From assembly GCA_014236755.1 (NCBI GenBank), contig JACCKY010000009.1:1-61273 (forward strand): a DNA stretch of 61,273 bases. Direction: 5' to 3'. Below are positions 1 through 9,305 of this stretch, in pieces (position 1 is the first letter of the stretch; each line of letters opens with the position of its first letter). The translations under genes were made by a program, and so were the position numbers. This DNA comes from Candidatus Petromonas tenebris. Lineage in GTDB: Bacteria; Bacillota; Clostridia; Peptostreptococcales; Caminicellaceae. The notes beneath the pieces were generated by a model. That model did no database searches and had not been told where the DNA came from. It worked only from the letters and a program-made list of their open reading frames with translations.

Positions 1-94
1 AAAATCATTGCGTCAGGTTGTTACAGCTACAGCTGATGGAGCGATAGCAGCTGTTCAAGCTGAAAAATATATTGAAAATGCTTTTAATGAATAA
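1..94 (+). CDS. trxB: thioredoxin reductase, C-terminal end (partial)
   Basis: Only the last 30 codons are inside the window (frame from base 2, stop at 92-94). They carry the conserved C-terminal signature of bacterial thioredoxin reductase: LRQVVTA, then DGAIAA and AEKYIE. The enzyme passes electrons from NADPH through FAD to thioredoxin. It sits 65 bp before trxA, the order found in glycine reductase operons, where thioredoxin reduces the selenoenzymes. The rest of the gene lies upstream. Confidence 0.9.
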   Translation, partial: KSLRQVVTATADGAIAAVQAEKYIENAFNE

Positions 95-159
95 AAATAG
101 ATAAGCCATTTTAAAGTTTATGAAATTCATATATAAAATTTTAAAAAGGAGGTATTTAA

Positions 160-564
160 ATGGTTGTAGTAGATAAAAATACTTTTGAGGATGAAGTTTT
201 AAAAGCTGAGGGTTGGGTTTTAGTAGACTACTGGAATGATGGTTGTGAGCCATGCAAAGCTTTAATGCCTGACGTGGAAGCCTTAGCAGAAAAATATGAA
301 GGAAAGGTTAAATTCTGCAAGTTAAATACAACAAAAGCTAGAAGACTTGCTATCAAGCAAAGAGTACTTGGACTTCCAACTATAGCACTATATAAAGATG
401 GCGAAAAAGTAGATGAAGTAACAAAGGAAGATGCAACAAAGGAAAATATTGAAGCAATGATTGAAAAAAATATTGGATGGCTTACAAGAGCTATGTCAAG
501 TACCAACTTGGCATGGCCTGTAAAAATAAAGGGAGGTGAAGGTTGTGCGTTTAGAGCTTGGTAA
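160..564 (+). CDS. trxA: thioredoxin of the glycine reductase system
   Basis: Thioredoxin fold with the redox pair C29-E-P-C32 in a GCEPC context instead of the usual WCGPC; this form is typical of thioredoxins linked to glycine reductase. The cis-proline region (GLPTIALY) is present. It probably re-reduces GrdA and GrdB at the expense of NADPH through TrxB. A strong AAGGAGG lies before the ATG. The 134-residue product is about 25 residues longer than close relatives: the tail after about residue 107 matches nothing I know, and the stop lies 20 bp inside grdE, so the two are likely translationally coupled. Confidence 0.93.
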   Translation: MVVVDKNTFEDEVLKAEGWVLVDYWNDGCEPCKALMPDVEALAEKYEGKVKFCKLNTTKARRLAIKQRVLGLPTIALYKDGEKVDEVTKEDATKENIEAMIEKNIGWLTRAMSSTNLAWPVKIKGGEGCAFRAW

Positions 565-1831
565 AATTAATATTACAGATGTTCAATTTGGCGATTTAAC
601 TAAGGTCGAAAATGGAACATTGTATGTAAACAAACAAGAACTTATTGACCTTATATTGGAAGATGACCACATAAAGAGTGTGGAAATTGAATTAGCTCGA
701 CCAGGTGAAGAAGTAAGAATTACTCCTGTAAAGGACGTAATTGAACCAAGAGTAAAGGTTGAGGGACCCGGTGGAATTTTCCCTGGTGTAATGAACAAGG
801 TTACTACAGTAGGTTCGGGACGTACACACGTATTGAAGGGTGCTGCGGTAGTTACTTGCGGTAGAATAGTTGGATTCCAGGAAGGTATTATTGATATGAC
901 AGGACCTGGAGCCGAATATACACCTTTCTCTAAGCTAAATAATGTTTGTATAGTAATCGAACCTGTAGAAGGATTAAAGCAACATGAATATGAAGCTGCT
1001 GCAAGAATGGCGGGACTTAAAGCTGCCAACTTTATTGGTCAGGCAGGAAAAGATGTCCAGCCTGATGAAGTAGAGACTTACGAAACTAAACCTTTACTTG
1101 AGCAGGTAGCAGAGTATCCTGAGTTACCAAAGGTTGGCTATGTGTATATGCTTCAAACTCAAGGATTACTTCATGACACTTATGTTTATGGAGTAGACGC
1201 TAAGAGAATAGTACCAACAATTCTTTATCCAACTGAAGTAATGGATGGAGCTATCTTAAGTGGAAATTGTGTTTCTGCGTGTGACAAAAACACAACATAT
1301 CACCACTTAAACAATCCAATCATCGAAGATCTTTATAAAAGACACGGCAAAGATATAAATTTCGTTGGAGTAATAATAACTAACGAGAATGTATATCTTG
1401 CAGACAAGGAAAGATCTTCCAACTGGACTGCTAAGCTTACTAAGTATCTTGGATTAGACGGCGCTATCATTTCACAGGAAGGCTTTGGAAATCCGGATAC
1501 TGACCTTATTATGAATTGTAAGAAGATTGAAACTGAAGGGATTAAGACAGTTATAGTAACAGATGAATATGCAGGAAGAGATGGAGCTTCTCAATCATTG
1601 GCAGATGCCGATCCTAAGGCGGATGCAGTTGTAACTGGTGGTAATGCTAATGAAGTAATAGTTTTACCTCCAATGAAGAAGGTAATTGGTACATTAGACT
1701 ATGTAGATAAAATTGCCGGAGGTTTTGACGGTAGCTTAAGACCTGATGGAAGCATAGAAGCTGAAATTCAGGTTATAACTGGAGCAACAAATGAGTTAGG
1801 TTTCAATAAGATGTCTGCAACAACATTTTAA
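545..1831 (+). CDS. grdE: glycine reductase protein B, GrdE proprotein (alpha and beta subunits)
   Basis: Substrate-binding part of the glycine-specific protein B. The 428-residue proprotein splits itself before Cys242 (context SGN-CVSAC), which becomes a pyruvoyl group that forms a Schiff base with glycine. The start is taken as GTG at 545 because GGGAGGTG at 531-538 is then spaced correctly and the product begins MRLELGKI as in the family; a GTG at 536 is inside that ribosome binding site. The length and Cys242 match described GrdE proteins. It partners GrdB, encoded further down the same operon, and feeds the carboxymethyl group to GrdA. Confidence 0.95.
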   Translation: MRLELGKINITDVQFGDLTKVENGTLYVNKQELIDLILEDDHIKSVEIELARPGEEVRITPVKDVIEPRVKVEGPGGIFPGVMNKVTTVGSGRTHVLKGAAVVTCGRIVGFQEGIIDMTGPGAEYTPFSKLNNVCIVIEPVEGLKQHEYEAAARMAGLKAANFIGQAGKDVQPDEVETYETKPLLEQVAEYPELPKVGYVYMLQTQGLLHDTYVYGVDAKRIVPTILYPTEVMDGAILSGNCVSACDKNTTYHHLNNPIIEDLYKRHGKDINFVGVIITNENVYLADKERSSNWTAKLTKYLGLDGAIISQEGFGNPDTDLIMNCKKIETEGIKTVIVTDEYAGRDGASQSLADADPKADAVVTGGNANEVIVLPPMKKVIGTLDYVDKIAGGFDGSLRPDGSIEAEIQVITGATNELGFNKMSATTF

Positions 1832-1896
1832 AAGAAATAGTAAAATGAAAATAGCAGATAAATAAGTATTAATCAAAAAAAGAAAGGATGGTAAGG

Positions 1897-2370
1897 ATGA
1901 GCATATTAGAAGGTAAGAAAGTCATCATAATCGGCGACAGAGATGGCGTTCCAGGACCGGCTATTGAAGAATGCGTTAAGACTGTGGATAGCGCTGAAGT
2001 AGTATACTCTGCAACAGAGTGTTTTGTCTGAACAGCTGCAGGAGCAATGGACTTAGAAAATCAAAAAAGGGTAAAGGATTTAACAGAAAAGCATGGTGCA
2101 GAAAATATAGTAGTAATCTTTGGAGCAGCTGAGGCTGAATCAGCAGGACTTTCTGCAGAAACCGTTACAGCAGGAGATCCAACTTTTGCAGGACCATTAG
2201 CAGGAGTTGAATTGGGATTAGCTGTATATCATGCAGTAGAGCCTGAATTCAAAGAAGCTGTTGATGCTGATGTTTACGATGAGCAAATTGGCATGATGGA
2301 AATGGTACTTGAAGTAGATGAAATTATTGAAGAAATGTCTTCAATAAGGGAACAGTATAGCAAGTACTAA
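1897..2370 (+). CDS. grdA: glycine reductase protein A, selenoprotein GrdA
   Basis: Small redox selenoprotein of 157 residues that carries the carboxymethyl group from protein B to protein C as a Se-ether. The in-frame UGA at 2029-2031 is codon 45, in the context [15 protein letters not shown], which is the hallmark of GrdA. Reading stops at UGA under the standard code, so automatic callers start the gene wrongly at 2047. RBS AAGGATGGTAAGG precedes the ATG. UGA decoding implies selA, selB, selC and selD elsewhere in the genome. It lies between grdE and grdB, the usual order. Confidence 0.97.
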
Positions 2371-2524
2371 GAAAAAAATCAAATAAAAAACCCTTTTTAA
2401 AAAATAAGTCCATTGATTAAGGAATCTCGTTGGGATTCAAAAAAATAGTTAAACTGAGTTTAATAAATGAATTTAAAATAAGATGTAGATTTCCCGGTTT
2501 TTAAAATATGAGAGGGGGGAAAGT

Positions 2525-3835
2525 ATGAGCAAAATAAGAGTTGTTCATTATATAAATCAATTCTTTGCTGGAATCGGTGGCGAGGAAAAAGCTGACATAC
2601 CACCAGAAGTAAGAGATGGTGTTGTTGGTCCAGGTATGGCACTAAATAAGGCCTTTAAAGATGAAGCTGAGATAGTTGCTACTGTAATTTGTGGTGATTC
2701 CTATTTTAACGAGAACCTAGAGAAGGCTAAAGATGAAGTACTGAAAATGATAAAAGAGCATAATCCTGACTTGTTTATTGCAGGACCGGCTTTTAATGCT
2801 GGTAGATATGGTACAGCATGTGGTACTGTAGCTAAACTTGTGAAAGATGAATTAAACATCCCAGTTTTAGCAGCTATGTACCCAGAGAATCCTGGTGTAG
2901 ATATGTATAAAAAAGATTTATACATAGTTGAAACAGGAAATTCTGCTGCAGCTATGAGAAAGGCAGTTCCGGCAATGGCGAAACTTGCTCTAAAATTGGC
3001 TAAGGGTGAAGAAATAGGATCGCCGGCAGAAGAAGGGTATATTGCAAGGGGCGTAAGAGTAAACTTATTCCTCGATAAAAGAGGTTCTGAAAGAGCTGTT
3101 GATATGATGGTTAAAAAGCTTAAGGGAGAAGATTTCACTACTGAATATCCAATGCCTGACTTTGATAATGTACCGCCAAATCCTGCAGTGAAGGATATGT
3201 CTAAAGCAAAGGTAGCTTTAGTAACATCAGGTGGTATCGTACCAAAGGGCAACCCGGATCATATTGAGTCTTCAAGTGCTTCAAAATATGGTAAATATGA
3301 TATAGATGGAGTAATGGATTTAACTGCAGAAACCTATGAAACAGCTCACGGTGGATATGACCCTGTATATGCAAATGAAAATGCAGACAGAGTATTACCG
3401 GTAGATGTAATGAGAGATCTTGAAAAAGAAGGAGTAATAGGAGAACTGCACAGATACTTCTATACAACAACAGGTAATGGTACATCAGTAGCCAATGCTA
3501 AAAAATTTGCAGCAGAATTTGCACAGGAATTAGTTGCTGATGGAGTAGACGCAGTTATTCTAACATCTACATGAGGTACGTGTACTCGTTGCGGTGCAAC
3601 GATGGTAAAGGAAATAGAAAGAGCTGGAATACCAGTAGTACACGTGTGTACAGTGGTTCCAATTTCATTAACTGTTGGTGCTAATAGAATAGTACCTGCT
3701 ATAGCTATTCCGCATCCATTAGGAAATCCTCAATTAGATGAAAAAGAAGAAAAGAAATTAAGAAGAAAGCTAGTTGAAAAGGCTCTTAAGGCATTACAAA
3801 CTGAAGTTGACGGACAGACAGTATTTGAAGATTAA
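2525..3835 (+). CDS. grdB: glycine reductase protein B gamma subunit, selenoprotein GrdB
   Basis: Selenocysteine subunit of the glycine-binding protein B, 436 residues. The in-frame UGA at 3572-3574 is codon 350, followed by the cysteines C353 and C356 (U-x2-C-x2-C), as in described GrdB proteins. The selenolate attacks the Schiff-base-activated glycine held by GrdE. Standard calling would break the gene into 349- and 77-residue fragments, neither of which is a real product. RBS GAGGGGGG precedes the ATG. A perfect-palindrome terminator follows. Confidence 0.97.
3587..3601 (+). promoter_or_regulatory. candidate bacterial SECIS hairpin of grdB
   Basis: Thirteen bases after the UGA of grdB the mRNA can form GTTGC-GGT-GCAAC (3588-3600), a five-pair stem with a GGU apical loop. 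Bacterial SECIS elements sit just 3' of the UGA and present a G and U in the loop to SelB. The position and loop fit. The grdA UGA is followed by a weaker candidate (GCT-gcagg-AGC). Confidence 0.55.
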
Positions 3836-3844
3836 TAATGAATT

Positions 3845-3874
3845 AAAATGGGTGATGAATTCATCACCCATTTT
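3845..3874 (+). terminator. rho-independent terminator after grdB
   Basis: A perfect 30-bp palindrome centred on GAATTC, with a GGGTGAT/ATCACCC stem flanked by AAAA and TTTT. It ends the trxB-trxA-grdE-grdA-grdB unit and could act in both directions. grdC and grdD therefore need their own promoter. Confidence 0.85.
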
Positions 3875-3932
3875 ATTAAGAAAATCAAAGGCTACTAGCT
3901 TCTAGCTAGTAGCTGGTAGTTTAAGTTTATAT

Positions 3933-4117
3933 TATAGATAACAAAGTTTAAGGTTAAATTTATTAGGATTTTGAGAATCCTTCTGGTTCATGTGAAGATT
4001 TGCCCTCTTTAAATAAAAGAAGACAGAAGTAGCAACAAATGCTTCAAAATTACTGAGAAGGAAACCTCAAAATCCCTAGAGTAATATAAATAGAATCTTA
4101 GAGTTTTTTATCTATAG
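3933..4117. repeat. palindromic intergenic repeat, family A, copy 1
   Basis: About 185 bp between the grdB terminator and grdC. The ends are inverted repeats beginning TATAGATAA. The inner arms (TAGGATTTTGAGAATCCTTC near 3963 and the reverse complement of GAAGGAAACCTCAAAATCCC near 4058) form a long imperfect hairpin. A second copy is at 14174-14358. No ORF is inside. It may be a MITE-like element or a structured RNA. The rest of 3875-4261 shows only a short CTAGCTAGTAGCT repeat and an AT-rich probable promoter region with TATAAT at 4147-4152. Confidence 0.75.
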
Positions 4118-4261
4118 TTACTCATAGTAGTTAACTTAAGGTAATGTATAATAAATTTGCATATAAAAAATATATAAAAAGAAGAAGTGTCTTTAAGAAT
4201 TTGATAACATGATCGGTTATTCAAGAACATAATATTTATATTTTACATGGAGGTGTAAACT

Positions 4262-5797
4262 ATGAGTTATGCAGTTGTAAAAGGTGCAGGTTATGTATTG
4301 GTTCATACACCGGATATGGTTATACATAATGGTACAACCCAAACCACAGAAAAAATCACCAATCCAGAATCAGAGTATCTAAAAAAAGTACCGGAGCATC
4401 TAAGAAGCTATGAAGAAGTAATAAACTATGCTCCAAACCAAACTTATATAGGCAATATTACTCCAGAGGAGCTAAGGAGCTATGAAATGCCCTGGTATGA
4501 TAAAGATGTAGAAGGAGCCGATAGATTCGGTAAATTTGGGGAAATAATGCCACAGGACGAATTTATAGCCCTTATGAAAATATGCGATGCCTTTGACCTT
4601 GTAAAGCTTGAAAAGGGATTTACAGAAACTATTAAAGAAAAACTTTCAAAACATCCTCTCTTTAAAGATGATGTAGCAAAAATTAAAGAGGGAGAAGAAA
4701 AAGCTGAGATAGAAAAACAAATAAATGAAAACCATGCAGAAGCAATTTACAATGATGGTAAACTTGTAGGTTGCGTAAAAAGAGCCCACGACATAGATCC
4801 AAACCTTAATGCCCATGTTATGTTTGAAAACCTTGTAGTAAAGGCGTCAGGAGTACTGGCCTTTAAACATCTTATAGATAAAAACGACATAGAGATAAAT
4901 TCAATTGAGTACGTTATAGAGTGTTCAGAAGAAGCCTGTGGAGATATGAATCAAAGAGGTGGAGGTAACTTTGCCAAGTCCATAGCAGAAGTAGCAGGGG
5001 CAGTAAATGCAACGGGATCAGATACAAGAGGTTTTTGTGCAGCACCAACCCATGCACTTATAGAGGCGGCAGCTCTAGTACAGTCAGGAGTATATGAAAA
5101 CGTAGTAATAGTAGCTGGGGGAGCGACAGCTAAACTGGGCATGAACGGTAAGGACCATGTGAAAAAGGGAATGCCAATCCTAGAAGATGTGCTTGGAGGA
5201 TTTGCAGTATTAATCAGCAAAAATGATGGAGTAAATCCCATAATAAGAACGGACCTTATAGGAAGGCATACAGTAGGAACAGGATCATCACCACAAGCGG
5301 TAATAACTTCCCTTATAACAGCACCATTAGATAAAGGAAATCTTAAAATTACGGACATAGACAAATATTCAGTTGAAATGCAAAATCCAGATGTGACAAA
5401 ACCAGCAGGAGCAGGAGACGTACCAACCTCAAACTACAAGATGATAGGAGCGTTAGGAGTAAAGAGAAAAGAACTTGACAGAAAAGAGCTGGCAGGATTT
5501 GTAACAAAACATGGTATGCCAGGCTGGGCACCGACTCAGGGACATATACCTTCTGGAGTACCATACCTTGGATTTGCAAAAGAAGATCTAACAGAAGGTA
5601 ATTTAAATAAAGTTATGATAGTTGGTAAGGGAAGTCTTTTCTTAGGAAGAATGACAAACCTATTTGACGGCGTTTCAGTAATTGTAGAAAGAAACACAGG
5701 AAAGACAGAGGAAAGAGCTGAGGTATCTAAAGAAGAAATAAGGACTATGATAGCTGAAGCCATGAGGGACTTTGCATCACATTTACTAAGGGAATAG
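4262..5797 (+). CDS. grdC: glycine reductase protein C beta subunit GrdC
   Basis: 511-residue beta subunit of protein C, which releases acetyl phosphate from the carboxymethyl-selenoether on GrdA. It has a FabH/thiolase-like core with the family signatures VIECSEEACGDMNQRGGGNFA and GFCAAPTHAL, and begins MSYAVVKGAGYVL as GrdC does. RBS GGAGGTG is seven bases before the ATG. It is separated from grdB by a terminator and repeat, and is followed at once by grdD, with which it forms the complex that gives the cell ATP through acetate kinase. Confidence 0.96.
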   Translation: MSYAVVKGAGYVLVHTPDMVIHNGTTQTTEKITNPESEYLKKVPEHLRSYEEVINYAPNQTYIGNITPEELRSYEMPWYDKDVEGADRFGKFGEIMPQDEFIALMKICDAFDLVKLEKGFTETIKEKLSKHPLFKDDVAKIKEGEEKAEIEKQINENHAEAIYNDGKLVGCVKRAHDIDPNLNAHVMFENLVVKASGVLAFKHLIDKNDIEINSIEYVIECSEEACGDMNQRGGGNFAKSIAEVAGAVNATGSDTRGFCAAPTHALIEAAALVQSGVYENVVIVAGGATAKLGMNGKDHVKKGMPILEDVLGGFAVLISKNDGVNPIIRTDLIGRHTVGTGSSPQAVITSLITAPLDKGNLKITDIDKYSVEMQNPDVTKPAGAGDVPTSNYKMIGALGVKRKELDRKELAGFVTKHGMPGWAPTQGHIPSGVPYLGFAKEDLTEGNLNKVMIVGKGSLFLGRMTNLFDGVSVIVERNTGKTEERAEVSKEEIRTMIAEAMRDFASHLLRE

Positions 5798-5809
5798 GAG
5801 GTGCTCGTA

Positions 5810-6997
5810 ATGGGTGATACAAAGGCTATGAAAAAAATGCTGGGAAATATGTTTGCGGAAATAGCCGATGCCATAGAGACAGGAGAATTTGGCAAAAAAG
5901 TAAAGGTAGGTCTTACCACCTTAGGTAGCGAGCACGGAACAGAAAACCTGGTAAAGGGAGCAGAGCTTGCAGCCAAAAGTGGAGAAGACTTTGACATAGT
6001 ACTTATTGGACCAAAGGTTGAAACTGACTTTGAAATAATAGAGGCAAACACCGAAGAAATGATGCATAAAAAAATGGAAGAGCTTTTAGATAGCGGATAT
6101 ATAAAGGCCTGCGTTACAATGCATTACAACTTTCCAATAGGGGTTTCAACAGTAGGAAGAGTTGTAACTCCCGGACTGGGAAAAGAGATGTTCTTAGCAA
6201 CTACAACGGGAACCTCAGCGGCCCATAGGGCTGAAGCCATGGTAAAAAATGCCCTTTATGGAATCATCACAGCCAAGGCCATGGGAATAGAAAAACCTAC
6301 AGTAGGAATACTAAACCTGGATGGAGCCAGACAAGTTGAAAGGGCTCTTAAGGAGCTAAGCGCCGGAGGATACGAAATAAACTTCGGCCAGTCAACTAGG
6401 GCTGATGGCGGTAGCGTAATGAGAGGAAATGACCTTCTAAAGGGTGCAGTAGACGTAATGGTTACAGACACCTTAACAGGAAACATAATGATGAAGGTAT
6501 TCTCATCATATACAACAGGAGGAAGCTATGAAGCATCAGGATATGGATACGGACCAGGAATAGGTGAGGGTTATGACAGAACAATACTGATACTTTCAAG
6601 GGCCTCCGGCGCACCGGTAGTAGCAAACGCCATAAAATATGCAGCAGCCCTTGCAAAAGGAAATCTTAAAGACATTTCTAAGAAAGAATTTGAAAAAGCT
6701 AAAAAGGCAGGTCTTGATAAGATACTTAAAGAACTTACTAAAGATAGCAAAAAAGCCTTAGCAGAAGATGAAGATGTATCTGCTCCACCTAAAGAAGTAG
6801 TGACAGGCTCAATTTCAGGTATAGACATAATGGATTTAGAAGATGCAGTAAAAGTGCTTTGGAAGGAAGGAATATACGCTGAAAGTGGCATGGGATGTAC
6901 CGGCCCTATCGTACTGGTTAATGAAGAAAAACTTCATAGAGCTACAGAAATCCTTGCCAAGGCAGGTTTTGTTGCTAAGGAAGGAGATGTATGTTAA
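5810..6997 (+). CDS. grdD: glycine reductase protein C alpha subunit GrdD
   Basis: 395-residue catalytic subunit of protein C. The cysteine in GMGCTGPIV, about residue 363, is the family's acetyl-thioester site; phosphate then releases acetyl phosphate. The fold is of the phosphotransacetylase/PlsX kind (GTSAAHRAEAMVKNAL). The start is ATG 5810 rather than GTG 5801, because AGGAGGTG at 5796-5803 would overlap the GTG. The gap to grdC is 12 bp, so the two are co-translated. A GC-rich terminator follows. Confidence 0.95.
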   Translation: MGDTKAMKKMLGNMFAEIADAIETGEFGKKVKVGLTTLGSEHGTENLVKGAELAAKSGEDFDIVLIGPKVETDFEIIEANTEEMMHKKMEELLDSGYIKACVTMHYNFPIGVSTVGRVVTPGLGKEMFLATTTGTSAAHRAEAMVKNALYGIITAKAMGIEKPTVGILNLDGARQVERALKELSAGGYEINFGQSTRADGGSVMRGNDLLKGAVDVMVTDTLTGNIMMKVFSSYTTGGSYEASGYGYGPGIGEGYDRTILILSRASGAPVVANAIKYAAALAKGNLKDISKKEFEKAKKAGLDKILKELTKDSKKALAEDEDVSAPPKEVVTGSISGIDIMDLEDAVKVLWKEGIYAESGMGCTGPIVLVNEEKLHRATEILAKAGFVAKEGDVC

Positions 6998-7021
6998 GAC
7001 TCCGGGCTTCCCGGAGTTTTA
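6998..7021 (+). terminator. rho-independent terminator after grdD
   Basis: Eight-pair stem ACTCCGGG/CCCGGAGT with a CTT loop (6999-7017) and a short T run. It ends the grdC-grdD transcript. Confidence 0.88.
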
Positions 7022-7147
7022 ATTTGCTAGATATAACAAAAAATTAATATATGGAATCAAAAATAAAAAGGGATTTAAAGTTTTGTATAGAATATAATTA
7101 TTCTAGAGAAAATAAGTGAATAAGAAAATAAGTAAGGAGGAATTACG

Positions 7148-8254
7148 ATGGCAAAAAGAATTCTAGCTTTATTCTTAGCGGCAGTATTATCCTTAAGTTT
7201 ATTGGCTGGATGCGCTACTGCTCCAAAGGAAGAGCCTAAGGATGAACCAAAAGAACAACCTGGTGAACAGACTGAAGAACCTAAGAAACCTGACTTTAAA
7301 GTTGGTTTTGTTACTGATACTGGAGGAATCGACGACAGATCATTTAACCAGGGAACCTGGGAAGGTATTAAGAAATATGCAGATGAAAACGGTTGGGAAG
7401 AAGGAAAACAGTATAAATATATCCAATCAAATGAAGAAGCAGACTACATACCTAACTTGAGTGCATTTGGAGATGAGGGATATAACCTTGTAATAGCTGC
7501 AGGTTTCCTATTTGAGGAAGCAATGAACACTGTTGCAGACCAATATCCGGATACAAATTTTGCAATAATTGATGCAGTTGTAGAAAAGCCTAATGTAGCT
7601 TCTGTGGTATTTGCAGAGGAACAAGGTTCTTACCTAGTTGGAGTTGCAGCAGCCAAAGCTACAAAGACTAAAAAAGTCGGTTTTGTGGGAGGAATGGATT
7701 TCCCTTTGATTAGAAAGTTCCATGCTGGTTTTGTTGCTGGTGTACACTCTGTTGATCCATTTATTGAAGTAGTTAGCCAATATGCAGGTAGCTTTGGAGA
7801 TCCTGGAAAAGGACAGCAAATTGCATCTACTATGTATGAACAAGGTGTAGATATTATATATCATGCAGCTGGCGGAACAGGAAATGGTGTAATCAATGAA
7901 GCTAAGAATAGAGTGGAAAATGGCGAAAAAGTATGGGTAATTGGTGTGGATAAAGATCAGTATGAAGATGGAAAATTAGCTGACGGTAAATCTGTTGTCT
8001 TGACTTCAATGATGAAGAGGGTAGACGTGGCAGCCTATAATGTAATTGAAGCTGCGGTAAAAGGAGAGTTTCCAGGTGGTAAGGTAACAGCATTGACACT
8101 TAAAGACAATGGTGTTGGAATACCTGAGGAAAATCCAAATTTAAGCGAAGATATTATTAAGGTAATTGAAAGTTATAAAGATAAAATCATTAATGGAGAA
8201 ATTATAGTTCCAAAGACAATGGATGAATTGAAAACTTTTGAAGAGAACTTATAA
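7148..8254 (+). CDS. BMP family lipoprotein, nucleoside-type ABC transporter binding protein
   Basis: 368-residue extracytoplasmic solute-binding protein of the basic membrane protein (BmpA/PnrA/Med) family. The signal peptide ends in a lipobox LAG-C22, followed by a Pro/Glu/Lys-rich linker to about residue 48. The core has the family landmarks GGIDDRSFNQGTWEG, FVGGMDFPLIRKFHAGF and HAAGGTGNGV. Relatives bind purine nucleosides for import. No permease or ATPase genes lie beside it, so these must be elsewhere. RBS GTAAGGAGG is clear. Its own terminator follows. Confidence 0.92.
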   Translation: MAKRILALFLAAVLSLSLLAGCATAPKEEPKDEPKEQPGEQTEEPKKPDFKVGFVTDTGGIDDRSFNQGTWEGIKKYADENGWEEGKQYKYIQSNEEADYIPNLSAFGDEGYNLVIAAGFLFEEAMNTVADQYPDTNFAIIDAVVEKPNVASVVFAEEQGSYLVGVAAAKATKTKKVGFVGGMDFPLIRKFHAGFVAGVHSVDPFIEVVSQYAGSFGDPGKGQQIASTMYEQGVDIIYHAAGGTGNGVINEAKNRVENGEKVWVIGVDKDQYEDGKLADGKSVVLTSMMKRVDVAAYNVIEAAVKGEFPGGKVTALTLKDNGVGIPEENPNLSEDIIKVIESYKDKIINGEIIVPKTMDELKTFEENL

Positions 8255-8279
8255 AGCATACAGTAAAAAATTAGACCTT

Positions 8280-8309
8280 GAAAGCCCATTGAAAAATGGG
8301 CTTTTTTTA
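8280..8309. terminator. bidirectional terminator between the BMP lipoprotein and CAP genes
   Basis: AAGCCCATT-gaaaa-ATGGGCTT with a T run on the + side and an A run on the other, between two convergent genes. It overlaps the last codon and stop of the CAP gene. Confidence 0.85.
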
Positions 8310-9179
8310 TCTGTCTATAAACATAACAGAGATTTTATGCATGCCTGTAGAGGTTTTAGCAATACCAATGCCCACTTCTGCAAAATGAGGAGCGAGTATC
8401 GCATTTCTATGAATATAAGAGTTCATAAAATTTCTATGGGCATTTTCAATGCTGTATGCAGTTGCAATATTTTCTCCAACATTGTAAAAGCTTATGCCTG
8501 CATTCCTAATCATAGTATATATGCTGCCATAGGTAGGTGAAGTATGAGATAAATAATTATTTTTTGCCATATCTTCAGCTTTCAATTGGGCTACTGAAGT
8601 CAATTTATCGTTTAAAGTAAGAGGTTTTAATCCACTCTTAGTTCTTTCATCATTAATCAGAGTCAACATCTTGTAGACTGAAGAACTATCGGTTGGTTTT
8701 GTATTCATTTTATTTTGGGTTGTAGTATTAGAATTTTCTGTGTGTGTAGTACCATTTGTAGTTGTCACATTATTATTGGATTTTTTTGTTTGGTAACTGC
8801 TGTCACTCTGAGGATTTGGTCCATAATATCTGGTAATTTCTCCACCTGAGTAATAATAGTTATTGCTACTATAGGTGTTAGATGAAAAGCTGTAAGAAGA
8901 ATTTTCTTTCTGAGAAGTATCGGAATAATTTGTAGAAGAATAACTATTGATAGAATCAGAATTTGTATTAGTATCATTGTTGTCTACATATTTTGAAGAT
9001 GGATTATTGTAAGTGGTGTTTAAATTATTTGTAATACCGTAAGTTCGAGATACTATGTATCCAGTTTTATGAATAATTTCATAGGAATAAGCAGAGGCAT
9101 TGATTGAAGTAGAACTTAGTAAGGATGTCGAAAGAAGTGTGATTGAAACGGCCTTAGCAATTATTTTTTTCGTATTCAT
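8307..9179 (-). CDS. secreted CAP (SCP-like) domain protein
   Basis: 290 residues: signal peptide (to about residue 30, NASA-YSY), a Ser/Asn/Thr/Tyr-rich low-complexity region (about 35-165), then a C-terminal CAP domain. The CAP part shows LINDERTKSGLKPL, SHTSPTYGS, VGENIATAYS and the HRNAILAPHFAEVGIGI block of the YkwD/SafA-associated family. Such proteins are common in sporulating Firmicutes; the function is not established, and spore coat or wall association is likely. RBS GGAGGAG precedes the ATG and TATAAT lies at about 9208-9213 in the reverse direction. A near-match to an 0A box (TTTGTCGAT) is just upstream, at about 9223-9231. Confidence 0.88.
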   Translation of the reverse strand: MNTKKIIAKAVSITLLSTSLLSSTSINASAYSYEIIHKTGYIVSRTYGITNNLNTTYNNPSSKYVDNNDTNTNSDSINSYSSTNYSDTSQKENSSYSFSSNTYSSNNYYYSGGEITRYYGPNPQSDSSYQTKKSNNNVTTTNGTTHTENSNTTTQNKMNTKPTDSSSVYKMLTLINDERTKSGLKPLTLNDKLTSVAQLKAEDMAKNNYLSHTSPTYGSIYTMIRNAGISFYNVGENIATAYSIENAHRNFMNSYIHRNAILAPHFAEVGIGIAKTSTGMHKISVMFIDR

Positions 9180-9305
9180 TTGATCTCCTCCGTCTTTAAT
9201 ATAATTTAATTATAACAAAATCAATCGACAAATTTCTACAAATCACGACATGTAAATTTTGGTTACAATACAAAATAAAGCCATTTGCTAATTAATTGGC
9301 AAATA

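Noticed and set aside
536-544. GTG at 536 as the grdE start.
   Set aside because: It lies inside the GGGAGGTG ribosome binding site. GTG 545 gives the family N-terminus and the expected 428 residues.
2428-2450. GAATC-tcgttgg-GATTC hairpin between grdA and grdB as a terminator or riboswitch.
   Set aside because: Only five pairs and no T run after it; no match to a glycine or other known riboswitch that I can see.
2047-3574. Separate short genes for the two halves of GrdA and GrdB.
   Set aside because: The UGA codons are selenocysteine sites in conserved context, so each is one gene.
8238-8540. Plus-strand frame over the CAP gene end.
   Set aside because: Antisense shadow of the CAP domain with no ribosome binding site.
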